Position numbers and translations under genes: made by a program
Assembly: GCF_018709685.1 (NCBI RefSeq)
Contig: NZ_JABDHQ010000012.1
Span: forward strand, 1-64,000
Length of the DNA: 64,000 nucleotides
Source of the DNA: Akkermansia muciniphila
Lineage (GTDB): Bacteria > Verrucomicrobiota > Verrucomicrobiia > Verrucomicrobiales > Akkermansiaceae
Direction of reading: 5' to 3'
Shown: positions 23,332 to 33,918 of the stretch, one piece after another
How positions within the stretch are numbered: position 1 is the stretch's first letter
Layout of the letters: every line of letters starts with the position of its first letter
Notes under the pieces: generated by a model
What the model saw: only the letters and a program-made list of their open reading frames with translations
What the model was told of the DNA's origin: nothing
Database searches by the model: none

Positions 23332-25941
23332 TCAACGGGAACGGGGGAGGAAATCCAGCTCTCCGGGCTCAGGCCAGCGGTGCCGGGGATAACGCCCCGC
23401 CAGGTCTTTTTTCATCTGCCCGTAGCCGTTCCGCCAGAAGCTTTCCAGGGACCCCGTCACCTGCCACGGCCTCTGGTTGGGAGCCAGCACCTCCACCTTC
23501 ACGGTCATGGCTCCGTTCGCGATGCGCGGGGATTCCGCCACGCCGAACAGGCGCTGCACCGTCAGGCCGATCACCGGCGTGGAATCCTCCCCGTACCTGA
23601 CCTTGGCGTGCTGGCCGTTGGACAGCGTCATGCTTACCGGGGCATAATCTTCCAGCGCCTTCGCCTGCCAGCCGGAAAGCCAGTCCCGCAGTACCGGAAG
23701 GATCTCCCTCTCCTTGATATCCTTGTAGCCCACGGCCCCCTCGCAAGCCAGGGAGATGGCCACCAGCTTGTCCTCCTCTGAAAAACGGGGCAGTTCCAGC
23801 TCCGGCATCCACACGCTCAAACCGTTCAGGCGGCGGATCCACTGCTCCACGGAATCATCCCACTTCACCAGCTTCAGGGTGCCATCCACCACCTTCTGCG
23901 CCAGGATGGGTGCGGCCAGTTCCGGGGGCGCGTCTCCGCGGTCCCGGTCTTCCAGCACCAGGTCCTCATACATCAGCCTCCGGCGCAGGCGCACGCGGCG
24001 CAGCACGGCATCAAAGACGGCCTCCTCCCCGCCGGAAAAACGTTCCGGCCAGACGGCGCGCAGCTCCTCCGGGTCAATGAGCGTGCAGCGGCCCACGCGG
24101 GTTTCCACCGCCTTTCCGGACAATTCCGCCACTTCCGCGGCCACAAAATGCTCCCCGTGGAAAACCACGCTGCCCTCCGCCAGCCTGCCCCCCACGCCTC
24201 CGGTGATGCGGCACGTGTTGGCGGCCACGCCGTTCCGGACGCCCACATGGTCCGCAAAACTCTCCATCATCGCGCGGACGACGGCGGGACGCGCCGCCGT
24301 GAAATCCGGTTCCGGCACGTCACGGAACTTTCCCCGGCTGCCGATGGACAGAAGCTGCCTGTACGCCATCCACACCTCCCGCGCTCCGCGGGCGGAAATT
24401 CCCCAGCGGGTGCAGGCCCCCGCATCAAACCCGGCGGCCACGGCCTTTTCCACCGCGCGCCACTCAGCCTGAAAATCCGTATAATCCCCGGAATCCCGCA
24501 GATTGTCATTCAAGCCGCCCTTCATCGCTACTCCCTCTCCCTGCATCAGGGCCGCAATGGCGGCCAGCTCCACCACGCACTGTTCATCCTGCCCGGCCAC
24601 AATCAGGCGCGCCAGCCGCGGCGGCAGGGGAAAAGCCGTCATCCTCCTTCCCACGTCCGTCAGGCTGCCGTCCTCCTCCGTGGAGCCCAGGGCGGCAAGC
24701 AGGTTCACGGCACGCCGCATCACCAGCTTATCCGGCGTATCCAGCCAGCGGAAGCCCTCCGGCGCGGTAATGCCCCATGCGGCCAGATTCAGCACGGCTC
24801 CCGCCAAATCCACCCGGAAACATTCGGGCGGGTCAAAATCCGCCTTCCGCGCCTGCTCCGCCTCACTCCACAACCGGAAGCAGCGGCCCGGGGCCACACG
24901 CCCGGCACGGCCCATGCGCTGGGCGGCGGACGCCTTGGAAATCTTCGTCAGGTGCAGCGTATCCATGCCCCGGTACGGGTCCCAGCCGGACCGGCGCACC
25001 AGCCCGGAGTCAATCACGGTGCGCACCCCCTCAATCGTCAGGGAAGTTTCCGCCACATTGGTGGAGACGATGACGCGGGGATTCTCCCCCTGCTCCACGG
25101 CACGGTTCTGCTGTTCCGGGGTCAACGCTCCGTAAAGGGGAAAAACATCCCGGCCGCCCATCCACGGCCTGCCCGCCAGCAGCTCCGCCGTCTTCCGGAT
25201 TTCATACACGCCCGGCATGAACACCAGCACGTCCCCGCAGTCCCCGGCCTTCACCGCCTCCCGCACGGCGTCCGCCGCCTGCTCCCAGACGGGAGGGGGA
25301 GCCACCCTGCCCCTTCCGTCGCTGACCAGGCGGGGAGCGCGGTACACGGTTTCCACGGGGTACTGCCTGCCGTGCGCCTCCAGCATGCGGCAGGAATCCC
25401 CCATATACTCCCGCAGGCCGGATATTTCCAGCGTGGCGGACATCACCACCACGGCCAGGTCCCGGCGCGGCCCTTCCTGCAAATCCAGCACGCGCCCCAG
25501 GGATAAATCCCCGGAAAGGCTCCGTTCATGAAATTCATCAAACACCACGGCGCTCACCCCTTCCAGGCCGGGCCGCTCCGTCAGCCAGCGCTCCAGCATG
25601 CCGTCCGTCACGTAGGCAATGCGGGTGCGGGAGGAAATGTGCCGTTCAAAGCGCACCACGTACCCTACTTCCCTCCCCAGCTCCACCCCGCGCATACGGG
25701 CCACATGGCGCGCCAGCAGGCGCGCGGCCATGCGCCGCGGCTGAACCACCACTATGAGGCCGCGTTCCCCAAGCCCCGCGTCATCCATCATGGGGGGAAC
25801 GCCGGTGGACTTGCCGGAGCCCGTGGGCGCTTTCAGCAGAATGCGCGGCGAGGCGGCCTGAAGCGCATCCAGCAATTCACCGCGGATTTCCTCAATGGGA
25901 AGGGAGGGAGGAACCATACCGGCTTTTACAGGGGAATCCAT
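23332..25941 (-). CDS. hrpB: ATP-dependent RNA helicase HrpB
   Basis: An 869-residue DEAH-type superfamily 2 helicase. In order: APTGSGKST (Walker A), QPRRMAAR (Ia), TDGMLERWL, DEFHERS (DEAH box variant), MSATLE (III), STNVAETSLTIEGV (V) and QRMGRAGRVAPGRCFRLW (VI). Helicase-associated and HrpB C-terminal domains fill the remaining length and match the family. Its cellular role is poorly known; RNA processing or ribosome work is likely. It starts 14 bp after cdsA. There is no HrpA partner in the window. Confidence 0.93.
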   Translation of the reverse strand: MDSPVKAGMVPPSLPIEEIRGELLDALQAASPRILLKAPTGSGKSTGVPPMMDDAGLGERGLIVVVQPRRMAARLLARHVARMRGVELGREVGYVVRFERHISSRTRIAYVTDGMLERWLTERPGLEGVSAVVFDEFHERSLSGDLSLGRVLDLQEGPRRDLAVVVMSATLEISGLREYMGDSCRMLEAHGRQYPVETVYRAPRLVSDGRGRVAPPPVWEQAADAVREAVKAGDCGDVLVFMPGVYEIRKTAELLAGRPWMGGRDVFPLYGALTPEQQNRAVEQGENPRVIVSTNVAETSLTIEGVRTVIDSGLVRRSGWDPYRGMDTLHLTKISKASAAQRMGRAGRVAPGRCFRLWSEAEQARKADFDPPECFRVDLAGAVLNLAAWGITAPEGFRWLDTPDKLVMRRAVNLLAALGSTEEDGSLTDVGRRMTAFPLPPRLARLIVAGQDEQCVVELAAIAALMQGEGVAMKGGLNDNLRDSGDYTDFQAEWRAVEKAVAAGFDAGACTRWGISARGAREVWMAYRQLLSIGSRGKFRDVPEPDFTAARPAVVRAMMESFADHVGVRNGVAANTCRITGGVGGRLAEGSVVFHGEHFVAAEVAELSGKAVETRVGRCTLIDPEELRAVWPERFSGGEEAVFDAVLRRVRLRRRLMYEDLVLEDRDRGDAPPELAAPILAQKVVDGTLKLVKWDDSVEQWIRRLNGLSVWMPELELPRFSEEDKLVAISLACEGAVGYKDIKEREILPVLRDWLSGWQAKALEDYAPVSMTLSNGQHAKVRYGEDSTPVIGLTVQRLFGVAESPRIANGAMTVKVEVLAPNQRPWQVTGSLESFWRNGYGQMKKDLAGRYPRHRWPEPGELDFLPRSR

Positions 25942-25955
25942 TCCGCCGGGACGGT

Positions 25956-26918
25956 TCAGCCGATGAAGGCCAGCAGGAGCCAGAAGAACGGAATGGTAAA
26001 GGAGGGACTGTCAATCAGGTCAAACATACCGCCTATCCCCGGAAGCAGGGAGCCGGAATCCTTGATAGCCAGGCTGCGCTTGACCAGGGAGCCTGCCAGG
26101 TCCCCGTAAACGGACAGCAGGAAAATGAAGGAGGTGCAGCCCGCCAGCACCAGCACCTGGGCCGTGGACAGGGCGGAGACCCTGAACATCGGAAAAACCA
26201 GCCCGATGGCCGCCGCATTCGTCAGCACCCAGGAGCCCAGGATGCCCTCCCACGTCTTCTTGGGGCTGATATGGGGGATGAGCCTGCGGGAGAACAAGCG
26301 CCCCCCCAGCAGAAACCCGCTGACATAGGCAAAAATGTCTGCCAGCTTCGTCACCAGGATGACCCACAGCACGCACATGACGATGGCCGGATAAACATAC
26401 CCTACCCTCATATAAGCCAGATGCAGGGCCAGGATGGTAAAGGCGAACAGCCAGCCGGGATAAATGAAAGAAAGCAGCGTGGTTGCCACGGAACGGAGCG
26501 CACGGCTGCCCACTACCGGATTCTTCATCTCACGGATGAAGGAAATCACCACCAGGAGAACAGGAGCGCCAAGGGCCAGCATCAGGGGGAAAGGAATAAG
26601 GAAAGGTCCCTCCTGCATGGTGGCGGTGGCCCGGAACTTGGTCATCCAGCACGCCAGGGACAGGAGCACCGGATACGCCGCGCCAAAGAAAAAGCTCAAA
26701 TTCGGCTGGGACGCCTTTCTGGAGCGCAGCAGCATATGCCGCCACTCCCAGGCGGACAAAATGCAGAAAATGCAAACGAGCCCGTAATATCCAAGTTCAT
26801 TGTCCCACCACAGGGCGCCCGCCAGCAAACCCAGCAGAATCACGGTGCTGAACGAACGCTTCAGCAGAACGCCCATGTTGCTTCCGGAAGGGTTCTTGTC
26901 CTGATCTGGTGCTCTCAT
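25956..26918 (-). CDS. cdsA: Phosphatidate cytidylyltransferase
   Basis: A 320-residue multi-spanning membrane enzyme that makes CDP-diacylglycerol from phosphatidate and CTP, the branch point to all phospholipids. The body carries SPKKTWEGILGSW and DLAGSLVKRSLAIKDSGSLL, typical of CdsA. The signature then reads PGIGGMFDLIDS, whereas the family pattern is PGHGGxxDRxD, so the His and Arg of that motif are Ile and Leu here. The metal-binding aspartates are kept. The promoter at 26955-26928 ends 9 nt before the ATG. First gene of the cdsA-hrpB-pit run. Confidence 0.88.
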   Translation of the reverse strand: MRAPDQDKNPSGSNMGVLLKRSFSTVILLGLLAGALWWDNELGYYGLVCIFCILSAWEWRHMLLRSRKASQPNLSFFFGAAYPVLLSLACWMTKFRATATMQEGPFLIPFPLMLALGAPVLLVVISFIREMKNPVVGSRALRSVATTLLSFIYPGWLFAFTILALHLAYMRVGYVYPAIVMCVLWVILVTKLADIFAYVSGFLLGGRLFSRRLIPHISPKKTWEGILGSWVLTNAAAIGLVFPMFRVSALSTAQVLVLAGCTSFIFLLSVYGDLAGSLVKRSLAIKDSGSLLPGIGGMFDLIDSPSFTIPFFWLLLAFIG

Positions 26919-26927
26919 CTCACGCGA

Positions 26928-26955
26928 AGTGTACAGAAAACCTCCGTGACCTCAA
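26928..26955 (-). promoter_or_regulatory. Promoter of cdsA, nearly leaderless
   Basis: -35 TTGAGG (26955-26950), 16-bp spacer, -10 TACACT (26933-26928), 9 nt to the ATG at 26918. Confidence 0.5.
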
Positions 26956-27465
26956 CACTGAAATACTTCTTTCCGCCGCCTCCGCGGCAGGAAACGCCCG
27001 CTCCCCTTCCTGTCAGCCGCGCCGCAAGCACGGGAAAAGCTCCTTCCACCCCTTCCACCCCTGAACCGCCATGGCGGAAGGGATCAGGAAACCGCTGTTA
27101 AAAAGCTCCGCGGCATGCGTAAACACGCGGCCCCGCCTCCCGGCAGCCTTAATATGACAAATGCCGGACTTCCTCACAGAAATTCAAACTTTATGGTGTA
27201 CAGGTTCTCCAATGAATTTACCCCTTTTCCCTCTCTTCCTTTCCGTGCTCCCCCAGACGGTTTCCGGCGCGGCGCGCGGCATTATTTCCGGACGGACGAA
27301 GCCTCTTCCCCCGTCCGGCTTCTCTTTTCCCCATTCGGAAACCCGGCGCATCAAATAGCGTCATGTAGACGTTTTATAAGATAGACAAACACCTCCAAAT
27401 CAGTAAAAATTACATCCCAGCACTAGCTTTTCTCCCTGAGGGGGAAAACTGCACCATTTTCCGTT
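26956..27465. other. Non-coding stretch between cdsA and the tail-specific protease
   Basis: About 510 bp without a convincing gene. It holds a CCGCCATGGCGG palindrome (27066-27077) and a hairpin with arms CCGGACGG (27288-27295) and CCGTCCGG (27311-27318) followed on the plus strand by CTTCTCTTTTCC, which could terminate a short plus-strand transcript. A TATAAG at 27375-27380 may be the -10 of the protease gene, but no good -35 is seen. An 89-codon frame at 27115-27384 has no family likeness and ignores the hairpin. Confidence 0.4.
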
Positions 27466-29685
27466 ATGAACATGCACTCATTCCGTTGGATTCGACTCAC
27501 AGCATTCTCGGCCCTGGCCGCGGCAGCCATCACCTCCTGCGCCTCTGCGGCCACGGATTTCAACCAGGTGGGCAAGCAAATGTCCCTCCTGCTCCAGAAC
27601 TTCCACTTCTCCCGCAAGGAATTCAGTGATGAACTGTCCGGCAAATTCCTGGAAACCTACCTCCGCAAGGTGGATCCCAACAAGATTTTCTTCACCCAGC
27701 AGGACGTGGACGCCCTCAAGAAAAAATACGGCAAGGAGCTGGACGACTACCTGATGTCCGGCCAGATGATGGACGCGGCACAGGCCATGCACGCCCTGTA
27801 CCGCCAGCGCGCCATGCAGCGCATCGCCTATGCGCGGGACCTGCTGAAAAAGGGCGGCTTTACCTTTGACAAGGACAGGAGCATTGAACGCTCCCGCCGC
27901 AAGACCGCCGCCTGGCCCAAGGATGAGGCGGAAATGCAGCAGGTCTGGAAAGACATGGTGGAGGAACAGCTCCTGTCTGAAATCCTGCGCCGTGAAACCG
28001 TGGCGCGCCTGGCCAAGGAACAGAACAAGCCGGACCCCCTGGCCAATGAAAAGCCCGCGGAGGAAAAACTGCTCATGCGTTATGAGCGCATCCAGCGCAA
28101 CATTCAGGAAACGGATCTGGAAGACGTGGCGGAAACCCTGCTCAGCGCGGTGGCCATGACCTATGACCCCCATACGGACTACATGGGCGCCCGCCAGGTG
28201 GACCGCTTCAAGATTTCCATGGGCACGGAGCTCACCGGCATCGGCGCCCTGCTGGGCAGCGAGGACGACGGCTCCACCAAAATCACCGGCATCGTCGTGG
28301 GCGGTCCTGCGGACAAATCCGGGGAAATCAAGCTGAATGACCGCATCGTGGCCATTGACTCCAACAACTCCGGGGAAATGGTGGACATCCTGTTCCTGAA
28401 GCTGGACAAGGTGGTGGACATGATCCGCGGGGCTGAAAATACGCAGATGCGCATGAAGGTGGAACCTGCGGACGCCCCCGGACAGGCCAAGATCATCACG
28501 ATGACCCGGTCCAAGGTGCCGTTGAAGGATGAACTGGCCAAGGGAGAAATCATTGAACTCTCCGGAGCTCCGGAAGGGCAGAACCGCATCGGCGTGCTGA
28601 GCCTCCCCTCCTTTTATGCGGACATGGAAGGCGGCGACCGCCGCTGCGCCAAGGACGTCAAGAAAATCCTGGAACGGATGAACAAGGAAAACGTGGACGG
28701 CTTGGTCATTGACCTGCGCAGCAACGGCGGCGGCTCCCTGGAAGAAGTGCGCCTGATGACGGGCTTCTTTACCGGAAACGGTCCCGTGGTGCAGATCAAG
28801 GACACCCGCGGCAACGTGGACATCAAATCCGCCCACAACCGCCAGAAGCTCTTTAACGGCCCCATCGTGGTGCTCATCAACAAGCTCAGTGCCTCCGCCT
28901 CTGAAATTCTGGCGGCGGCCCTCCAGGACTACGGCCGCGCCGTCATCGTGGGGGATGAATCCACCTTCGGAAAAGGGTCCGTGCAGCAGCCGGTGGACAT
29001 CGGCCAGTACCTGCCCTTCTTTGCCGCCAGGGACCGCGCCGGCCTCCTGAAAGTCACCACGCAGAAATTCTACCGCGTGGCGGGCGGCTCCACCCAGCTC
29101 AAGGGCGTGGAGAGCGACATCCAGCTCCCCACCGCTACGGCGGCGTTTGAACTGGGGGAAGACATCCTGGACTACGCCATGCCCTATGACCAGATCACGC
29201 CCTGCACCAACTACAAAAAGGACTCCTCCATCGCGGCCATGCTCCCCACGCTGAAGGAAGCCAGCGCAAAGCGCGTGGAAAAAGACCGCGACCTCCAGCT
29301 TGCCAAGGAAGACATCTCCATGATGAAGCAGCGCATCAAGGAGAACAAGCTCTCCCTGAACAAGAAAGCCAGGGAGCAGGAAAACGCCACCCTGGAAGCG
29401 CGCCGCAAATCCATCAACAAGGAACGCAAGTCCCGCTTTGCGGAAATGGCCAAGGAAGACGCCACCAGGTACAAGATTTACCGCCTGACGCTGGATGACG
29501 TCAACGCCAAGGAACTTCCCCTGGCGGACCCTGAAAAGGACAATGAACAGTTCATGCACCTGGCGGAAGACCCCACGGCGGAACTGGATGATTCCCCGGA
29601 ATATCCCTCCGGTCTGGACCCCGAACTCCGGGAAGGCATCAACATCGTCCAGGACATGCTGAAGCTGGAATCCGCCGGAAAATAA
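27466..29685 (+). CDS. prc: Tail-specific (C-terminal processing) serine protease, Prc/Tsp type
   Basis: A 739-residue periplasmic S41 protease. The signal sequence ends AAAAITSCAS; ITSC could be a lipobox, so it may be a lipoprotein. After a long N-terminal domain there is a PDZ domain (about 245-335, GIGALLG...GPADKSGEIKLNDRI), the S41 core with DLRSNGGGSLEE, the nucleophile in NKLSASASEI and the lysine in STFGKGSVQ. A charged helical C-terminal region follows. It resembles E. coli Prc, which trims C-termini and controls wall enzymes. Monocistronic, with a strong terminator. Confidence 0.94.
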   Translation: MNMHSFRWIRLTAFSALAAAAITSCASAATDFNQVGKQMSLLLQNFHFSRKEFSDELSGKFLETYLRKVDPNKIFFTQQDVDALKKKYGKELDDYLMSGQMMDAAQAMHALYRQRAMQRIAYARDLLKKGGFTFDKDRSIERSRRKTAAWPKDEAEMQQVWKDMVEEQLLSEILRRETVARLAKEQNKPDPLANEKPAEEKLLMRYERIQRNIQETDLEDVAETLLSAVAMTYDPHTDYMGARQVDRFKISMGTELTGIGALLGSEDDGSTKITGIVVGGPADKSGEIKLNDRIVAIDSNNSGEMVDILFLKLDKVVDMIRGAENTQMRMKVEPADAPGQAKIITMTRSKVPLKDELAKGEIIELSGAPEGQNRIGVLSLPSFYADMEGGDRRCAKDVKKILERMNKENVDGLVIDLRSNGGGSLEEVRLMTGFFTGNGPVVQIKDTRGNVDIKSAHNRQKLFNGPIVVLINKLSASASEILAAALQDYGRAVIVGDESTFGKGSVQQPVDIGQYLPFFAARDRAGLLKVTTQKFYRVAGGSTQLKGVESDIQLPTATAAFELGEDILDYAMPYDQITPCTNYKKDSSIAAMLPTLKEASAKRVEKDRDLQLAKEDISMMKQRIKENKLSLNKKAREQENATLEARRKSINKERKSRFAEMAKEDATRYKIYRLTLDDVNAKELPLADPEKDNEQFMHLAEDPTAELDDSPEYPSGLDPELREGINIVQDMLKLESAGK

Positions 29686-29708
29686 CGGCCATTCCACATC
29701 CCTCTCCA

Positions 29709-29748
29709 GGCGCCCCGGTTTTCTCCAGAAACCGGGGCGCCTCTTTTT
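29709..29748 (+). terminator. Terminator of prc
   Basis: A perfect 13-bp stem, GGCGCCCCGGTTT (29709-29721) with 29729-29741, followed by TCTTTTT. Confidence 0.93.
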
Positions 29749-29803
29749 CCGGGGAAATACCGGGCCCGGTACATCCTGAAACGGTCCGGAGTGAATCCGG
29801 GGC

Positions 29804-29832
29804 TTGCCAGCCGGGGTGAAATAAGGCAGAAT
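29804..29832 (+). promoter_or_regulatory. Promoter of the rpiB-glyA fusion gene
   Basis: -35 TTGCCA (29804-29809), 17-bp spacer, -10 CAGAAT (29827-29832), then 15 nt to the ATG at 29848. It excludes the upstream in-frame ATG at 29791 as start. Confidence 0.45.
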
Positions 29833-29847
29833 CCCTGCCCGTCAGCA

Positions 29848-31548
<1,701 letters not shown>

Positions 31549-31568
31549 GAGAATTGCCTCTTCACGTT

Positions 31569-31610
31569 CAAGCCGTCCCATTGCCAGCAATGGGACGGCT
31601 TGCGCTTTTC
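31569..31610 (+). terminator. Terminator of the rpiB-glyA fusion gene
   Basis: A perfect 15-bp stem (31569-31583 with 31588-31602) with a 4-nt loop, followed by CGCTTTTC. Confidence 0.85.
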
Positions 31611-31676
31611 ATGGGAATAATGAGAACGGGAGGGGATCGCATCAAAGGGCCTTCCGGTCCGGCACCCAGCGCTCTG

Positions 31677-32696
31677 CTAACGGGGATCTGCCGGAATGTT
31701 TCCTCCTCCCCCTGTAGCTGCCATATAACAGGCGGCTACATCAGCAATGCCGTGGCCGTTGGAAAGAGGCGCATTCTGCCTGGGGATGCGGTACCGGCCG
31801 CCCACCAATCCTCCGCCATACGTACTGACCCGATCACAGTAAGTGGTTATATGGTCCAGCACGCCGGCAGCGGCCGTCAAATGGGCTGCCCCCAGCACCC
31901 GCAAGGAATTACCGGATAAACCTGCAGCATTGACCGCAACGCCGCCAACCGGGAGAGGAGACGGTACATTGGCCGCCACACCGAATTGGGCCATGCCGCC
32001 GCCCAGGGAATGCCCGGTGGTCTGCAAGGACACTATTCCCGGCACATTATTCAACAAATGGCGGATCAGTCCCGCCGCCCTGATGTAGCAAATATCACAG
32101 GAATACAACTGGAAAATATCCGTCAATAAATTGGGGGCAAAGACACCCCAATGTCCCGTATCCGTCCCGCGAAACGCCACATACACGTTACAGCCACCGT
32201 TCCCGTCGGCCTCCTGCTTGATGTAGGCATTAAACCCATGGCGCACATGGACATGCCCGCTGGCGGGATCGTAGCCGGTTGCACCGCCAAAAGGAGAGAA
32301 AGCATGATTCAGGGAGGCCAATGGAACGCCCGGCAGCAGGGCTGCGTCAGGATGCGGCGCCATTCCCATCAGGTACCCTCCAGCACCCGGATTAAGGTAG
32401 GCATACCGGGAAAAAGTGACCCAAGTGGGAATGCGGGCAGGATAATGCGTATTATCGCGGTAATGAAGGCGGCAACTTAACCTGGCCGTGACAATGCCGG
32501 CCAATATCTGAACCAGAGCGGAATGCCGGGTCAGAGGCAACCCCGAAAGTCTTTCCATGATGTAATTATAATGAGGAAGCGCCGCATGGCCTTCCTGAAC
32601 GAGAAAGGCATCCAGCCTGCGTCTCCCATCCCGGTGGGAAAAATACCTGGTCGCAATAAAATCAAGCAGGTGTCTGAGATGAAGTAATGGAGTCAT
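31677..32696 (-). CDS. Class-3 lipase-like alpha/beta hydrolase
   Basis: A 339-residue protein with the fungal-lipase-like fold: the oxyanion strand VYVAFRGTDTGHWG, the nucleophile elbow TTGHSLGGGMAQFG, then a possible catalytic Asp near LDHITTYCDRVS and His in LSNGHGIADV. There is no signal peptide. The substrate, a lipid or phospholipid ester, is unknown. It begins 5 bp after the small acidic coiled-coil gene and ends against the glyA region with no terminator. Related lipases in some bacteria are secreted effectors; nothing here proves that. Its AT-richer parts differ slightly from the neighbouring core genes. Confidence 0.78.
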   Translation of the reverse strand: MTPLLHLRHLLDFIATRYFSHRDGRRRLDAFLVQEGHAALPHYNYIMERLSGLPLTRHSALVQILAGIVTARLSCRLHYRDNTHYPARIPTWVTFSRYAYLNPGAGGYLMGMAPHPDAALLPGVPLASLNHAFSPFGGATGYDPASGHVHVRHGFNAYIKQEADGNGGCNVYVAFRGTDTGHWGVFAPNLLTDIFQLYSCDICYIRAAGLIRHLLNNVPGIVSLQTTGHSLGGGMAQFGVAANVPSPLPVGGVAVNAAGLSGNSLRVLGAAHLTAAAGVLDHITTYCDRVSTYGGGLVGGRYRIPRQNAPLSNGHGIADVAACYMAATGGGGNIPADPR

Positions 32697-32701
32697 GGTA
32701 T

Positions 32702-33115
32702 TTATCGAATTGAATTTTGAACATAATTCAGCACATCACGTTCTTCATCCGTGAGTGTGCCGCCCAGTTGCTCTTTTCTTGACAAAATCTCCCGGGAGAA
32801 CAGGAGAACATCCTGATACAGGGACGCGATCTGGTTCTGTTCCAGTTGGTCCAGGGCTTCAAACCCCTTCAGCTTGCCCAGCTGGGTTTCCACCCACTCC
32901 CGGATTTTCCCTTCGTCGGGTTCAGGCGCGGAGTCCGCAAACTTTTCCCACTCCTCCAGCCAGGTATTCGGGATTTCCACTTCAGCCAGAGCCTGGAGCA
33001 CTTGCTGCTCCAGATCATCCAGCTTGCCTTCCAGCCGTTCCATTTTTTCCAGGAACTGCTTTTCATCCGGTTCCGGAAAATGGAAGGATGAATCATTATT
33101 TTTCTCGTCAGACAT
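32702..33115 (-). CDS. Small acidic coiled-coil protein
   Basis: A 137-residue, strongly acidic protein, largely helical. The segment about 18-50 (KQFLEKMERLEGKLDDLEQQV) has coiled-coil heptads, followed by EIPNTWLEEWEKFADSAPEPDEGKIREWV. I do not recognise a family. It is 5 bp upstream of the lipase gene and clearly co-transcribed, so it could be a partner, chaperone or inhibitor of the lipase. A short CGCATCC/GGATGCG hairpin (33146-33164) lies upstream of its start. Confidence 0.65.
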   Translation of the reverse strand: MSDEKNNDSSFHFPEPDEKQFLEKMERLEGKLDDLEQQVLQALAEVEIPNTWLEEWEKFADSAPEPDEGKIREWVETQLGKLKGFEALDQLEQNQIASLYQDVLLFSREILSRKEQLGGTLTDEERDVLNYVQNSIR

Positions 33116-33331
33116 GATGTTTCAACATGGGTTGCGGTTTACCGCCGCATCCGGAAGGGATGCGTCCAACGGCAAACGCTGCATGAATACCCTGGCCTCC
33201 TGCGTCCGGAAAGAAAACAGGGGCTTTCCCAATACGGGGAACCATCATTCACAACAGCCATGCGCGCCTTGCAGCGGCATGGAGAGGCACGGCATGAACA
33301 AATGCCATTACAAAGCCATACGGGAAGCCGG

Positions 33332-33739
33332 CTATTTCCCCTCCCCGCCCAAACGGCTTTCCATGGACATCAGGGTGCATTTGGCGGCAAGCCATGCGTC
33401 CCGGGCCTTGAGAACCTCCATTTTATCACCCGTATTGGAGGCGCAGGCTTTTTCCGCCACCCGGAAGGCCTGTTCCAGAGACTTGGCCAGCTCCTTCTGG
33501 ATGGCAAGGGCATCTTCCGGAGAGGCGGCATTGTCACGGCGGAATTCCAGCAAATTCACGTTGGCCCGGATTACGGCATCCCAGTGGGCAAGGCCGGACT
33601 TGTACTGTTCCTGCGCCAGTTCAGCCATGCTGGACAAAAGCTGTTCCCTTTGCTTGAGGAGGGAATTCAAGGTTTCTTCCGCCAGAGAAGCGGGCGAAAA
33701 GCAGGCAAGACAGAATATGAGCAGGGTAGTTTTCATCAT
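33332..33739 (-). CDS. Small exported helical protein, unknown function
   Basis: A 135-residue protein with a clear signal peptide ([20 protein letters not shown], then EE). The mature part is almost all helix ([40 protein letters not shown]), reminiscent of the hairpin helices of TolC-like or periplasmic adaptor proteins but far too short to be one. Two start codons are adjacent (33739 and 33736); the promoter -10 ends 4 and 7 nt before them, so the mRNA is probably leaderless from the second. It stands alone. Confidence 0.7.
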   Translation of the reverse strand: MMKTTLLIFCLACFSPASLAEETLNSLLKQREQLLSSMAELAQEQYKSGLAHWDAVIRANVNLLEFRRDNAASPEDALAIQKELAKSLEQAFRVAEKACASNTGDKMEVLKARDAWLAAKCTLMSMESRLGGEGK

Positions 33740-33743
33740 TCCC

Positions 33744-33771
33744 CTTTTATCGCCATCGCCACCCTTGTCAA
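33744..33771 (-). promoter_or_regulatory. Promoter of the small exported protein, leaderless
   Basis: -35 TTGACA (33771-33766), 16-bp spacer, -10 TAAAAG (33749-33744), then 4 or 7 nt to the two candidate ATGs. Confidence 0.6.
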
Positions 33772-33918
33772 GATGGAAATGAACGTATCCTTCTGAAAAA
33801 GAAAAGCTCCTGCGGAAGACAAGCAGCTTGTCGCGAACGAACACGCTTATCGTCCGGAAGAATTTCCCCCACGGGAACTCTTCTCCTTATCCTGTCTTTC
33901 TCCATCTTCCGGGACCGC

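Noticed and set aside
27115-27384. An 89-codon plus-strand frame upstream of prc
   Set aside because: Low-quality Pro/Arg/Phe-rich peptide running through the terminator-like hairpin; no start signal.
27478-29697. A 739-codon minus-strand open frame exactly opposite prc
   Set aside because: The S41 protease on the plus strand has all catalytic motifs; the antisense frame has none.
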